Shown: in pieces, positions 16,015 to 23,893 of the stretch
Position numbering within the stretch: position 1 is the first letter of the stretch
How the letters are laid out: each line of letters begins with the position of its first letter
Source: DAOUVR01 sp034430535
GTDB taxonomy: Bacteria > Chloroflexota > Dehalococcoidia > E44-bin15
Reading direction: 5' to 3'
DNA length: 64,000 nucleotides
Assembly: GCA_964443325.1 (NCBI GenBank)
Contig: CAYUCL010000002.1
Coordinates: 124,001-188,000, forward strand
The notes under the pieces: generated by a model
The model's input: the letters and a program-made list of their open reading frames with translations, nothing else
The model's database searches: none
Told to the model about the DNA's origin: nothing
Position numbers and translations under genes: made by a program

Positions 16015-16296
16015 TCATTTTTCCTGGTCTTTGTCCTCTTTGAAATGGTCCGCCACGCTTTTACCGAAATCCTGAGCCGCTTTTCCTACGTCTTTAAACC
16101 TGTCCTTGACATCCTCATCCTTAAACCTGCTGGCGAATGTCTCTGCCGACTGACGCGCACTCTTGCCGAATTCCCTGGCTTTTTCTTTCAGCTCAGGGTC
16201 TTTGAATATCTCGCTTATGGCGCTGCCAAATGCTTCCACCATTTCACCAAGGCTTTCAGCCGAACCTTTTTTACCGGATTTTCCTTGTTGCGACAT
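16015..16296 (-). CDS. Hydrophilic amphipathic-helix protein
   Basis: A 93-residue, highly charged protein with no hydrophobic core segment. It carries repeating 11-residue amphipathic helix units such as LKEKAREFGKSARQSAETFAS, given here as KEKAREFGKSARQSAE, and DRFKDVGKAAQDFGKSVADHF. This looks like YtxH/apolipoprotein- or LEA-like stress proteins that coat membranes or stay disordered. No specific function can be assigned. The ATG at 16296 has GGAAAGGAGAATC upstream. The CoA-transferase gene is upstream in the same direction with a 33-base gap, so the two may share a transcript. Confidence 0.65.
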   Translation of the reverse strand: MSQQGKSGKKGSAESLGEMVEAFGSAISEIFKDPELKEKAREFGKSARQSAETFASRFKDEDVKDRFKDVGKAAQDFGKSVADHFKEDKDQEK

Positions 16297-16329
16297 GATT
16301 CTCCTTTCCAGTTTGGAATTGTGCGTGAA

Positions 16330-17532
16330 TCAAATTACGGCGCCTTCCTCTTTCATTGCCGCTATATCATCCCAGGTGTAGCCCATCTCCAACAGAATCT
16401 CCTCGGTATGTTGACCCATTTCTGGAGCCTTGCTCGCTATCTTGCCCGGCGTCTTGCTCAGCTCAACAGTGACCCCAGCCACCTTGACTTCACCAACCCC
16501 GGGATCATCCAGACTCACAATGTAATCATTTGCAAGAAGCTGCGGGTCCGAAGCTAGCTCGGTAAAGTGTTTAACCGGCGCCCAGGGGAAATCATACCGC
16601 TCCAGCCGCTCTATCCATTCATTCTGGTCTCTGGTAAGGAATACCTCGTCAAACACGGAAATGAGAGCCGCATTGTTGTCACGCCTCGCTTCGGCAGTGT
16701 TGAATCTGGGATCGTCAACCAAATGCTCGATGCCCATTGCCTCACAGAATTCAAGCCAGGTGCGTTCATCCTGCACCAGCGCCACCTGTATCCACCTTTT
16801 ATCCCTGGTTTGATAGCAATTGTACACCGCGTTCTCAGATTCGTGAGGCCATCCAAATATGTCCTGCCCGGAAACAAGGCAAATATCAATACAACAAGAG
16901 GCGACAGTAATTAAGCTTCCCAAGAGGGATGCATGCACCATCTGCCCCTCACCGGTCCGTTCGCGGTGAAAAAGCGCCAGCATGATGCCATATGCCAGAA
17001 ATGTTGATGCGGTATAATCACCTGCCGCCGGTGGGCACTGCGGCGGGCAGTAATCACGCTCAACGAAGCCCGACGCTAACCCGCATGCGGCAAAGCCAGT
17101 AGCCTCAAAAGCACCGCGATTCCGCGCCTGACCCCTCAATCCCCACCCAGTGCCAATGGCATAGATAAGCCTGGGATTGACTTTGGATAGGGTCGCATAA
17201 TCCATACCCATCCTCTCCAGGCCAGCCACTCTCAGATTGGTTACAAAAACATCCGATCTCTCCACCAGCTTGTGTGCTACCTGGCGTGCTTGGTCATTAC
17301 GCAAATCCATGGCGATGCTTCTTTTCCCACGGTTGCTCTGCTCAAAATAGGCATTGTATTTGCCAATCGGTATGCCCTTCAGTCTGTCTTCTCCACGGGC
17401 GGGGTCACCGCCGGCGGCATTCTCTATTTTGATAACCTCGGCCCCCATCTCGGCAAGATAGGCGGCGGCACGTGGTCCAAAAGCATGCTGGGTCAAATCC
17501 AGTACCCTGATCCCTTCAAGAGGCATTTGCAT
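16330..17532 (-). CDS. CaiB/BaiF (family III) CoA-transferase
   Basis: A 400-residue family III CoA-transferase. These enzymes move CoA between carboxylic acids in anaerobic aromatic, carnitine, bile-acid or oxalate metabolism. Seen: GIRVLDLTQHAFGPRAAAYLAEMGAEVIKIE when read as GIRVLDLTQ and FGPRAAAYLAEMGAEVIKIE (residues 7-37), NRGKRSIAMDLR, and the catalytic Asp172 in AAGDYTAS. The C-terminal part WAPVKHFTELASDPQL is also typical. Length is standard. The substrate cannot be read from the sequence. The thiolase pair at 11.4 kb and the BCR-like subunits at 21-23 kb suggest a shared CoA-ester pathway. Confidence 0.9.
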   Translation of the reverse strand: MQMPLEGIRVLDLTQHAFGPRAAAYLAEMGAEVIKIENAAGGDPARGEDRLKGIPIGKYNAYFEQSNRGKRSIAMDLRNDQARQVAHKLVERSDVFVTNLRVAGLERMGMDYATLSKVNPRLIYAIGTGWGLRGQARNRGAFEATGFAACGLASGFVERDYCPPQCPPAAGDYTASTFLAYGIMLALFHRERTGEGQMVHASLLGSLITVASCCIDICLVSGQDIFGWPHESENAVYNCYQTRDKRWIQVALVQDERTWLEFCEAMGIEHLVDDPRFNTAEARRDNNAALISVFDEVFLTRDQNEWIERLERYDFPWAPVKHFTELASDPQLLANDYIVSLDDPGVGEVKVAGVTVELSKTPGKIASKAPEMGQHTEEILLEMGYTWDDIAAMKEEGAVI

Positions 17533-17683
17533 CTATGTTCTTCTCCTCTCCACTAGCTTATTATCGGTCAAAGACCATACCCGGAGATTTGGCATCGAAA
17601 CTTTCCGCGGCACATATCGCTACAGCCCCTTGTCGGCAGTCAGGCTATTTCCATATTGTGAGCCATCATCCTTAAGGCGTCAA

Positions 17684-17953
17684 TCACATGCAAGTGGGGC
17701 TGAACTTGTCCTTCCCCTCGTAGTACCTGCACCTGCTGGCATCTACACCGCCATCCGTCTGGAAGTTTGCTAAACCCTGCAATATAAAAAGCGTTGGTGT
17801 ACTCGTTATATCGGAACCACTTTTCAAAACATCGCAAATACCCGGCCCCGATGAAGCCGAAAAGTGATTGCATGCTCCGCAAGACTTCTGGCTGTCACCC
17901 ATACCCAGCAAATCCCCCACCCCCATCCCCTCCTGTCCTCTCCTTCTCGGCAT
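17684..17953 (-). CDS. Small cysteine-rich protein
   Basis: An 89-residue protein with six cysteines: SCGACNHF near residue 25, GICDVL near 40, SRCRYYEG near 74 and the C-terminal SPTCM. The spacing suggests a metal or Fe-S site. I do not recognise the family. AAAGGAGGCGTT directly before the ATG at 17953 is a strong ribosome site and is the main reason to accept so short a gene. It precedes the CoA-transferase in the same direction with a 151-base gap. Confidence 0.6.
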   Translation of the reverse strand: MPRRRGQEGMGVGDLLGMGDSQKSCGACNHFSASSGPGICDVLKSGSDITSTPTLFILQGLANFQTDGGVDASRCRYYEGKDKFSPTCM

Positions 17954-18173
17954 AACGCCTCCTTTTGTGCGGCAATTTTAGTATATTGTCCTGACTTCGC
18001 ACTGCTTTGTCAATTTACGGCTATGGTCCTATTAAGGAGAGCAGACAAAAGGGTAAGATGTAGCGTCGCCCAGATATATATCTCAAGCGCGGGTGGGCGG
18101 GAAAACCTGTAGCGTCTCTGCTCTCAACGACATCAATGGTAGTGAAGAGCAGATATGCATCACCGATGGATAA

Positions 18174-18218
18174 GGCAAGCACCTTTGCTTGCCTGCCGAA
18201 CAGCCGTCAGTATATAAT
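18174..18218 (+). promoter_or_regulatory. Candidate promoter and hairpin upstream of the MFS gene
   Basis: In the gene-free gap 17954-18385 there is a perfect 8-base hairpin, GGCAAGCA/TGCTTGCC (18174-18193). It overlaps a possible -35 box TTGCCT (18189-18194), 18 bases from TATAAT (18213-18218). The leader to the MFS start would be about 160 bases long and holds no recognised riboswitch. The overlap of hairpin and -35 box would allow an operator there. Confidence 0.35.
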
Positions 18219-18385
18219 GGCGTGCCAGGGCAACCAGTAGCGCCGCGGCGGGTGTCTCCCTCTGCTGAAAGCCACATGGTGGCTGAAGTGCCCCCGCGGT
18301 GCATTACGCACTCCCCTGACCGCTTTCAGCCAACCCTGGCAGGTTCTCAATCGCCGTGTTTAGGTTCGGCGTATCATCGGTCAAC

Positions 18386-19588
18386 ATGCTTGAGAATTCT
18401 CGAACCCGGCCGGCGCGGCGCTTTGCCGTGGTCTGGCTGTCAACCCTGATCGGCGGGCTCGGCATCGGTATGGTGAGCCCGCTGCTTCCCGTTTTCTCCC
18501 AGGAGATGGGTGCCACCGGCATATGGCTGGCGCTGGCGTTCTCTGGATTCGCCATCTCCGAGACGCCGTTGATGCCGTTCATGGGCAGGCTGTCGGACCG
18601 CTTTGGCCGCAAGCTTTTCATGGCGCTGGGCATGCTCACCTATGCCCTCGCCGCCCTTGGCTATGTCTATGCCCCAACATATCAACTGCTGGTTCTCTTC
18701 CGCATCTTCAGCGGTGTTGGTGCCGCCATGTTCTTTCCCGTGTCGTTCGCCTACGTGGGCGATCTCTCCCCACCGGGAAAGGAAGGGAGATACATGGGCC
18801 TTTTCAACGTGGCCTTCCTCTTGGGGTGGGGTGCCGGTCCCATCATAGGAGGCTCGATTAAGGACGCCCTGGGTACAGACGCCACCTTCTGGTCGATGAT
18901 GCTGATGAGCTCTCTCGCCTTTGTTCTGCTCATGGTGCTTCTCCCGCGGGGACGGGGTGGTGAATACAAGGTGGGACCAAGCAAAAAGGACACCCCGTGG
19001 CTTCAGCTACTGAAAGACGGTAAGCTCATGGCTGCCTGCAGCTTCGAGATGATATGGGGATTGAGCTTCGGCGCCGTCCTCTCCTTCCTGCCGGTGTTTA
19101 TGACCACCAATCTGGGAACAACGGCTACCGCCATAGGCCTGGTCATCTCCTCCCGCGCCCTCCTCAACGGGGTTCTGGTCTACCCCTATGGCAGGCTCGC
19201 CGACAGGATGAACCGGGTGCCCCTGGTGATAGCGGGAGCGGCGGTAACCGCCGCCGGCACTCTCGCCATACCATGGATGCACAGCTTTGCTTCCCTGCTG
19301 GTGCTGTTCTGCATCACCGCACTGTTCGAAAGCGTTGCTGTGCCTGCGGGCACTGCCATTGCCGTGGACAGGGGTAGAAAGCTGGGGATGGGCTCGGTGA
19401 TGGGGCTATTCAACATGGCCATGGCTATAGGCCTGCTCTTCGGTTCGCTAGCCGGTGGTCTGGTCCAGTCTTCTCTGGGGGTGGAGAATGTTTTCCGTTA
19501 TGCCGCCGCGGTCACCGTGGTGGGAATCGCGGTATTCTACACCCTGATGAGGCGGGCGCAGCGTGGCGAGACGGCGGTTTCGGCGTAA
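18386..19588 (+). CDS. Major facilitator superfamily transporter
   Basis: About 400 residues with 12 predicted membrane helices and the MFS motif A GRLSDRFGRK between helices 2 and 3, repeated in weaker form as GRLADRMNRVP in the second half. GMVSPLLPVF in helix 1 resembles drug:H+ antiporter (DHA1) members. A drug or metabolite exporter is likely, but the substrate is unknown. The ATG at 18386 is chosen. A GTG at 18356 in the same frame adds 10 residues, and neither has a clear ribosome site. It stands alone and points away from the CoA-transferase block. Confidence 0.85.
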   Translation: MLENSRTRPARRFAVVWLSTLIGGLGIGMVSPLLPVFSQEMGATGIWLALAFSGFAISETPLMPFMGRLSDRFGRKLFMALGMLTYALAALGYVYAPTYQLLVLFRIFSGVGAAMFFPVSFAYVGDLSPPGKEGRYMGLFNVAFLLGWGAGPIIGGSIKDALGTDATFWSMMLMSSLAFVLLMVLLPRGRGGEYKVGPSKKDTPWLQLLKDGKLMAACSFEMIWGLSFGAVLSFLPVFMTTNLGTTATAIGLVISSRALLNGVLVYPYGRLADRMNRVPLVIAGAAVTAAGTLAIPWMHSFASLLVLFCITALFESVAVPAGTAIAVDRGRKLGMGSVMGLFNMAMAIGLLFGSLAGGLVQSSLGVENVFRYAAAVTVVGIAVFYTLMRRAQRGETAVSA

Positions 19589-19700
19589 TCCGAGTGTCTT
19601 CACTTGCGCAGGTACAGCGAGTGCCACCTCCTGAGCAGGTTTGATGAAATAGATGGCTGCGTACAACACAGCAACTTGAGCCCTTAACCACGTGTAAACA

Positions 19701-19729
19701 TTGACGCATCTTCACTCATGGTATAATAT
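19701..19729 (+). promoter_or_regulatory. Likely sigma-70 promoter for the wHTH-ferredoxin gene
   Basis: TTGACG (19701-19706), a 17-base spacer and TAATAT (19724-19729). The leader of about 100 bases before the gene at 19837 contains a 7-base inverted repeat (GCGGCAA and TTGCCGC, about 19777-19805), just upstream of the AAAGGAGGG ribosome site. Confidence 0.5.
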
Positions 19730-19836
19730 GCGGCAGTGCGAAATTCACGCTACCAACCGTCAACTTACGCACCGCCACGGCGGCAATCCAAGTTGACATT
19801 TGCCGCTTCTCAAATACATTAAAGGAGGGATACTAA

Positions 19837-20922
19837 ATGGCTGACGAAATGTATGGACGACTGGCAGACGCACTTGATGCTCTGCCCAACCGTTTCCCCA
19901 GAATGGAGTCGGGGGTGGAGATCAAGATCCTCAAGTGGATCTACAACCCAGAGCAGGCCCAGGTCTTCGGTTACCTGAAACGCGAGCCTCAGACCGTAGA
20001 GGAGATAGCTGAGAAGGCCGGCGTGTCGGTTGACCAGGCGAAGCAGCAGCTCGACACGGTCGCGATGAGCATGTTGGGCATCGCTCGCAAGCGCATAGTC
20101 GACGGTCAGGAGAAGATCCGCCTGGGACCGTTCGTCCTCGGCATTTACGAAGGCACCGTCGATACCATGGACAAGGAGTTCGCCGAGCTCGTCGAACAGT
20201 TCTTCCGCGAAGGGGCAGCCAGGACGATCCTCGAGCCGCAACCCGGTATAATGGATGTGATTCCGGTGCGGGGCTCGGTCAAGCCCGAGCTGCTTGACCC
20301 CCACGAGGACATCGATGCCCACTTCCAGAGGCACGAACGCTTCTACGTGTTGAACTGTATCTGCCGGGTGCAGAAGAACTTCGTCGGGAGCACATGTCCC
20401 ATGCCAGTGAAGCGTTGTGCTTTTGTCGGAATGCCAGCCTCGGTCCCACTCTCGGAGAATATCCTCGACCGGGAGCAGGCGTTCAAGCTGTTTACCGAAC
20501 TGGAGGAGAGCGGCCACGTGCACCTCGGATTTTATGGCTACATACTGTGGGCTGATGAGCCGCAGTTCATTGGCTGCTGCAACTGCTGTGGTGATTGCTG
20601 CGGTGTACTGCGCGCCATCAACGAGTTCGGCGCCCTCGAGGCGCCACAGAGGTCGAACTACCGTGCTGTGGTAGATATGGAAACCTGCATCTCCTGTGGC
20701 GACTGCATCCAGCGATGCCAGGTTCACGCCATAACCGAGGAGTCCGACGGCACCCCCATCTTCAACCGAGACAAGTGCATCGGGTGTGGGCAGTGCGTCA
20801 TCATATGCCCTGTCGACGCTGTGGAGATGGAGAAGCTGCCCGAGGCGGAGCGGTTCTATCCCCCGCGCAGCATGGAGGAGTGGGAAGAGATACGCATGCG
20901 CAATATGGGGTGGATAAGCTAG
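19837..20922 (+). CDS. Winged-helix / multi-cluster Fe-S protein (ferredoxin-type)
   Basis: A 361-residue protein. Residues 28-95 look like a winged helix-turn-helix (VFGYLKREPQTVEEIAEKAG, then VDQAKQQL). A middle domain has Cys at 174, 176, 187 and 194 and the unusual CCNCCGDCC motif at 247-255. Two classical 4Fe-4S motifs, CISCGDCIQRCQ and CIGCGQCVIICPVDA, lie at 284-325. It is probably cytoplasmic and may pass electrons to the benzoyl-CoA-reductase-like subunits encoded convergently next door. The wHTH could instead bind a partner protein. Strong ribosome site AAAGGAGGGATACTAA before the ATG. Confidence 0.8.
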   Translation: MADEMYGRLADALDALPNRFPRMESGVEIKILKWIYNPEQAQVFGYLKREPQTVEEIAEKAGVSVDQAKQQLDTVAMSMLGIARKRIVDGQEKIRLGPFVLGIYEGTVDTMDKEFAELVEQFFREGAARTILEPQPGIMDVIPVRGSVKPELLDPHEDIDAHFQRHERFYVLNCICRVQKNFVGSTCPMPVKRCAFVGMPASVPLSENILDREQAFKLFTELEESGHVHLGFYGYILWADEPQFIGCCNCCGDCCGVLRAINEFGALEAPQRSNYRAVVDMETCISCGDCIQRCQVHAITEESDGTPIFNRDKCIGCGQCVIICPVDAVEMEKLPEAERFYPPRSMEEWEEIRMRNMGWIS

Positions 20923-20980
20923 GCAGTCACTACAAAGCAAATAGAGAACTGCAGCCGGAGCCTGCGCGCGATAACAAGTG

Positions 20981-22216
20981 TCAGTTTTTGCGGTCGAGTA
21001 CCATATTGAGGAACTGCTCTATCTTGGTCCTCGACTCATCTTCGGAGGTGACCCTCGGGTCAACCAGGTCGATGTCGTACAAAAGGACCGGTATACCCTC
21101 CTCGCGAAAGGCGTCCCTGATGAGCCCGTGAGCGCCGGTTATCCACTTGCAGCCGGGATGACCGGCTATTATGGCACAGTCAGCTTTCCACTCCCTGATG
21201 ACATACAGGAGATCCTCGATATAGCGGTCGGTTGCCCCCTGGGCTATCTTCACCATGGGCACCTCCAGCGCCCGCCGCGCCATACCCTGTATCATGCTCT
21301 CCGGTGTCGATGTATCCACCGGCTCGGCACGGTAGCCATCGAACTCAACAAAAGGCACCGATACCCCCATGTCAGCCATCCATTTCATCAGCCCGGTGTC
21401 CCAACCTACGGGGAAGTGAAACCACACCGCGCGGGCTTTCTCATCGGCGACGGCCGCCTTTCCCTGGGCGATGTCATTTTTCACCCGGTCGAGAGTCGCC
21501 TTCACCGCCGCAGTGCTTGACGGAAGGCCGAAGGACGTCATGCCGGCATAGGTGCCGGTCCACAACGGGCCGGTTCGTGGCGCCGGCTTCATCTTCTGCA
21601 GTTCCATCAGCTCCAGCCAGTACTCCACACAGCGGTTGCTCTCCTCCACAACCTCCCTCAGCCGGTCGTAGTCCATCTTCCTGCCGCTCTGCTCTTCGAG
21701 AAAGGCGATCAGCCCTTTGTACTGCTCGACCCAGTACTCCCTGGCCCCCTCTTCGTCCATGTTATAGGGGATGTCGCTGACCCACATCGGGGCACCGGTT
21801 ATATGGGCTACCGCCTGGTAGGTAATATAGGCGTTCTGGCACGGCGTAGCTGACAGGGCGATCATCGACGGCGGTGGCATGGTCTCCCGCATCACGCTCC
21901 CCAGTATCGCCTTGTCGAAGGAGCACATCTCCGACGGTATGCCCGCCTCGTGAGCGGCGTCGATGCTCTTCAGCGGATGCTGCGGGTCGACCCGCGACGC
22001 CATCATGTCCCACGCCTCACAGCAGAGGGGCTGCAGGTCAAGGGCAATGATCACCTCGGAGAAGAGGGCGAACGAGTGATACACGATAGGCCTGCCCTCG
22101 TCGACGGCCCGGAATACCCCCTCCAGCCATTCCGCTAACATCTTCGCCCCGGGCGCATCCCTGCCCTTGAGCACCTCGTACATCCTCCTGTGGACTTCAT
22201 ACTTCTCGCCTGCCAT
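20981..22216 (-). CDS. 2-hydroxyacyl-CoA dehydratase / benzoyl-CoA reductase BcrB-like subunit
   Basis: From the ATG at 22216 (AGAAGGAACAGAG upstream) a 411-residue member of the HgdA/BcrB family. Family landmarks include the Cys residues in QPLCCEAWDMMAS, IPSEMCSFDK and LSATPCQNAY, where a 4Fe-4S cluster is bound, and a closing CAIIAGHPGCKWITG segment. In this family the two-subunit enzyme takes very low-potential electrons from an ATP-driven activase and reduces or dehydrates an acyl-CoA ring or hydroxyacyl chain. It follows its partner gene by 11 bases. The ORF extends upstream to 22375 but into the partner gene. No activase gene is in the window. Confidence 0.85.
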   Translation of the reverse strand: MAGEKYEVHRRMYEVLKGRDAPGAKMLAEWLEGVFRAVDEGRPIVYHSFALFSEVIIALDLQPLCCEAWDMMASRVDPQHPLKSIDAAHEAGIPSEMCSFDKAILGSVMRETMPPPSMIALSATPCQNAYITYQAVAHITGAPMWVSDIPYNMDEEGAREYWVEQYKGLIAFLEEQSGRKMDYDRLREVVEESNRCVEYWLELMELQKMKPAPRTGPLWTGTYAGMTSFGLPSSTAAVKATLDRVKNDIAQGKAAVADEKARAVWFHFPVGWDTGLMKWMADMGVSVPFVEFDGYRAEPVDTSTPESMIQGMARRALEVPMVKIAQGATDRYIEDLLYVIREWKADCAIIAGHPGCKWITGAHGLIRDAFREEGIPVLLYDIDLVDPRVTSEDESRTKIEQFLNMVLDRKN

Positions 22217-22227
22217 CTCTGTTCCTT

Positions 22228-23364
22228 CTAGTAGCCTCCGATGGTCTCGAGAAAAGCCTGAACCCGGGTCCGCGTCTGCCCCATCGAGCTCATCAGGTAT
22301 TCTCGCTCCAGCACCATGCACGGCGTACCGTTCTTGCGCATGTCCCACTGGATCATGGCGCCCTCGCCGCCCCAAAGGTCGCAGTATTTCATCCGCTGTA
22401 TGATAATGCCGTCGACCCTATATTCGCGTATAAGAAACTCCATGAACTCCTGCCTGCCGTCGTGGTCTATCATGCGCGGGCAGGAAACGTTGCGAATGTA
22501 TCGCCTGGCCAGCGCCGTCATTGGCTCGACGTCTTCCTCAACCTGGTCCCAGAAGTCCCTGATGCCAAAGCAGAGAAAATCGGTGACCACTAGCCCGCCA
22601 AGGTCTTCAATCAACTTGATATAAGCAGGGTCCTCCAGGTCAACGCCGCCGAGCAGCAGGCGGGCACGGTACCCGGAGATGCCCTCCCGGCTCTGAAGCT
22701 CATCGAGCGCCTGCCTCAGCATGGCGTTGAATTCCTCGACCGGCATGGACGTGGCGGCGATGAGAATCTCCAGGGCCTCGGTGCCGCTAATCGGGGGAGC
22801 TTCCTGCTTCCTCAGCTCATAAAGGCTCCTGAGGAGGAGGTGTTGCTCGTTGTACACCTTGATGCTGTTGGCAAGCGCCTCGTCGCTGATGCTTACTTTG
22901 AAGTGCTCCTCTATGCTTCGTCTGAAACGCCCCAGTTCCTCCGCAAGCCACTCAACCGCTGCATCGTCGGCCTTGACCGGCACGCTAAGGAAGTGCAGAT
23001 AGAATGGAGAACAGGGAAGCTCGACCTTCCCTAACTTCCATACGTCGAACATGCGGCGGATATGATCGCAACTGAACAGAGCAACCAGCCCGTCGAGGAA
23101 GTGGTACGCTCCCCTCATCGCCTGATCCAGGGAGTGACGACAAAAGGTGCACGTGTTGTAGGCGGCATAAACGTCCCCCAGTTCCGTACTGGTGCTCCCC
23201 GTGGCCCTCATTCGGAAAGGCATTATCCCCGCAGCATGAATGATCTCCACAGGGACATACGTACAGTAGTAGCCGATTACCTTACCACCCTTTTCCTTCC
23301 ACCGTTCAATGTAGGGATTGGAAAGGGACGCAGCCGGTCTACTCAGTTCCTCCAGTGCCGTCAT
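22228..23364 (-). CDS. 2-hydroxyacyl-CoA dehydratase / benzoyl-CoA reductase BcrC-like subunit
   Basis: A 378-residue member of the same family as the next gene and probably its partner subunit. It has the typical opening GGKVIGYYCTYVPVEIIHAAGIMP (GYYCTYVPVEIIHAAG, residues 31-46), where the Cys helps bind the cluster. It also has NTCTFCRHSLDQAM, LFSCDHIRRMFD, and a C-terminal VDGIIIQRMKYCDLWGGE with the last cluster Cys, then GTPCMVLEREYL. The real substrate could be an aromatic-CoA, a 2-hydroxyacyl-CoA or another CoA ester. Sequence alone does not decide. The pair is divergent from tsaD and converges on the wHTH-ferredoxin gene. Confidence 0.87.
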   Translation of the reverse strand: MTALEELSRPAASLSNPYIERWKEKGGKVIGYYCTYVPVEIIHAAGIMPFRMRATGSTSTELGDVYAAYNTCTFCRHSLDQAMRGAYHFLDGLVALFSCDHIRRMFDVWKLGKVELPCSPFYLHFLSVPVKADDAAVEWLAEELGRFRRSIEEHFKVSISDEALANSIKVYNEQHLLLRSLYELRKQEAPPISGTEALEILIAATSMPVEEFNAMLRQALDELQSREGISGYRARLLLGGVDLEDPAYIKLIEDLGGLVVTDFLCFGIRDFWDQVEEDVEPMTALARRYIRNVSCPRMIDHDGRQEFMEFLIREYRVDGIIIQRMKYCDLWGGEGAMIQWDMRKNGTPCMVLEREYLMSSMGQTRTRVQAFLETIGGY

Positions 23365-23499
23365 TCGTAGCTATCTCCCATATTTCAAGCAATTTCTAGA
23401 ATCGATATCCCATATATCATTATATCCCAATAACAGTTGACGATGCTACTAAAAGCAATCAATTAGTTCTGAGGGACCATGAATGAAACGAATGGGCTC

Positions 23500-23536
23500 G
23501 AAGAATCTCACCCCCACCGAGATTCTTCCCCTTCAC
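23500..23536. repeat. Palindrome and dispersed 26-base repeat, copy 2
   Basis: GAAGAATCTC (23500-23509) pairs perfectly with GAGATTCTTC (23519-23528). The stretch 23511-23536 on the minus strand repeats 9350-9375 with one difference. The surroundings (23365-23893, 529 bases) contain no supported gene. Confidence 0.75.
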
Positions 23537-23639
23537 GGAGCCTGCCCTGAGCGTGTTAAGATTCTTCGCCGCCTCTTCGCTTTACTCAGAGCTACGGCTC
23601 AGAATGACATTAATTGAAGGGTGCAGGGTCAGAATGCCA

Positions 23640-23830
23640 ATATAGATCTGGTGGGTGCTGGTTAGACAATTCCGTTAGAGCTATCCGCCTTGCGGACTCC
23701 TATACTTTTTTCGGAGAGCCTGGACCCTAGGACGGGGCACCCCAATTTGCCGGGGGCCGACCTTTCAGCTCCGGCCTATCGGCTTCGAAGGGATCTCCCC
23801 TCTAAACTGCCCTTCCGTATTTGAAAAACC
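23640..23830. other. Possible structured RNA or mobile repeat upstream of tsaD
   Basis: This GC-rich, gene-free stretch is full of short inverted repeats: TCCGC/GCGGA (23684-23696), GGCA/TGCC (23736-23751), GCCGA/TCGGC (23756-23783) and GGGA/TCCC near 23790-23799. I do not match it to tmRNA, 4.5S, RNase P or a known riboswitch. It may be an unassigned small RNA, a tsaD leader or a dispersed repeat. Confidence 0.25.
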
Positions 23831-23893
23831 GATTTTACATCACGCACGGCATTTGCTATATTGCCAATGGGCGAAAAGTAGAAAGAGTGAGAA

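Noticed and set aside
19819..20940. 373-aa minus-strand ORF opposite the wHTH-ferredoxin gene
   Set aside because: The plus strand encodes conserved Cys motifs and a strong ribosome site. The long opposite ORF is a by-product of GC-biased codons.
20981..23364. Classical 2-hydroxyglutaryl-CoA dehydratase for glutamate fermentation
   Set aside because: No activase or accompanying glutaconate CoA-transferase pair is present. Family membership alone does not give the substrate.
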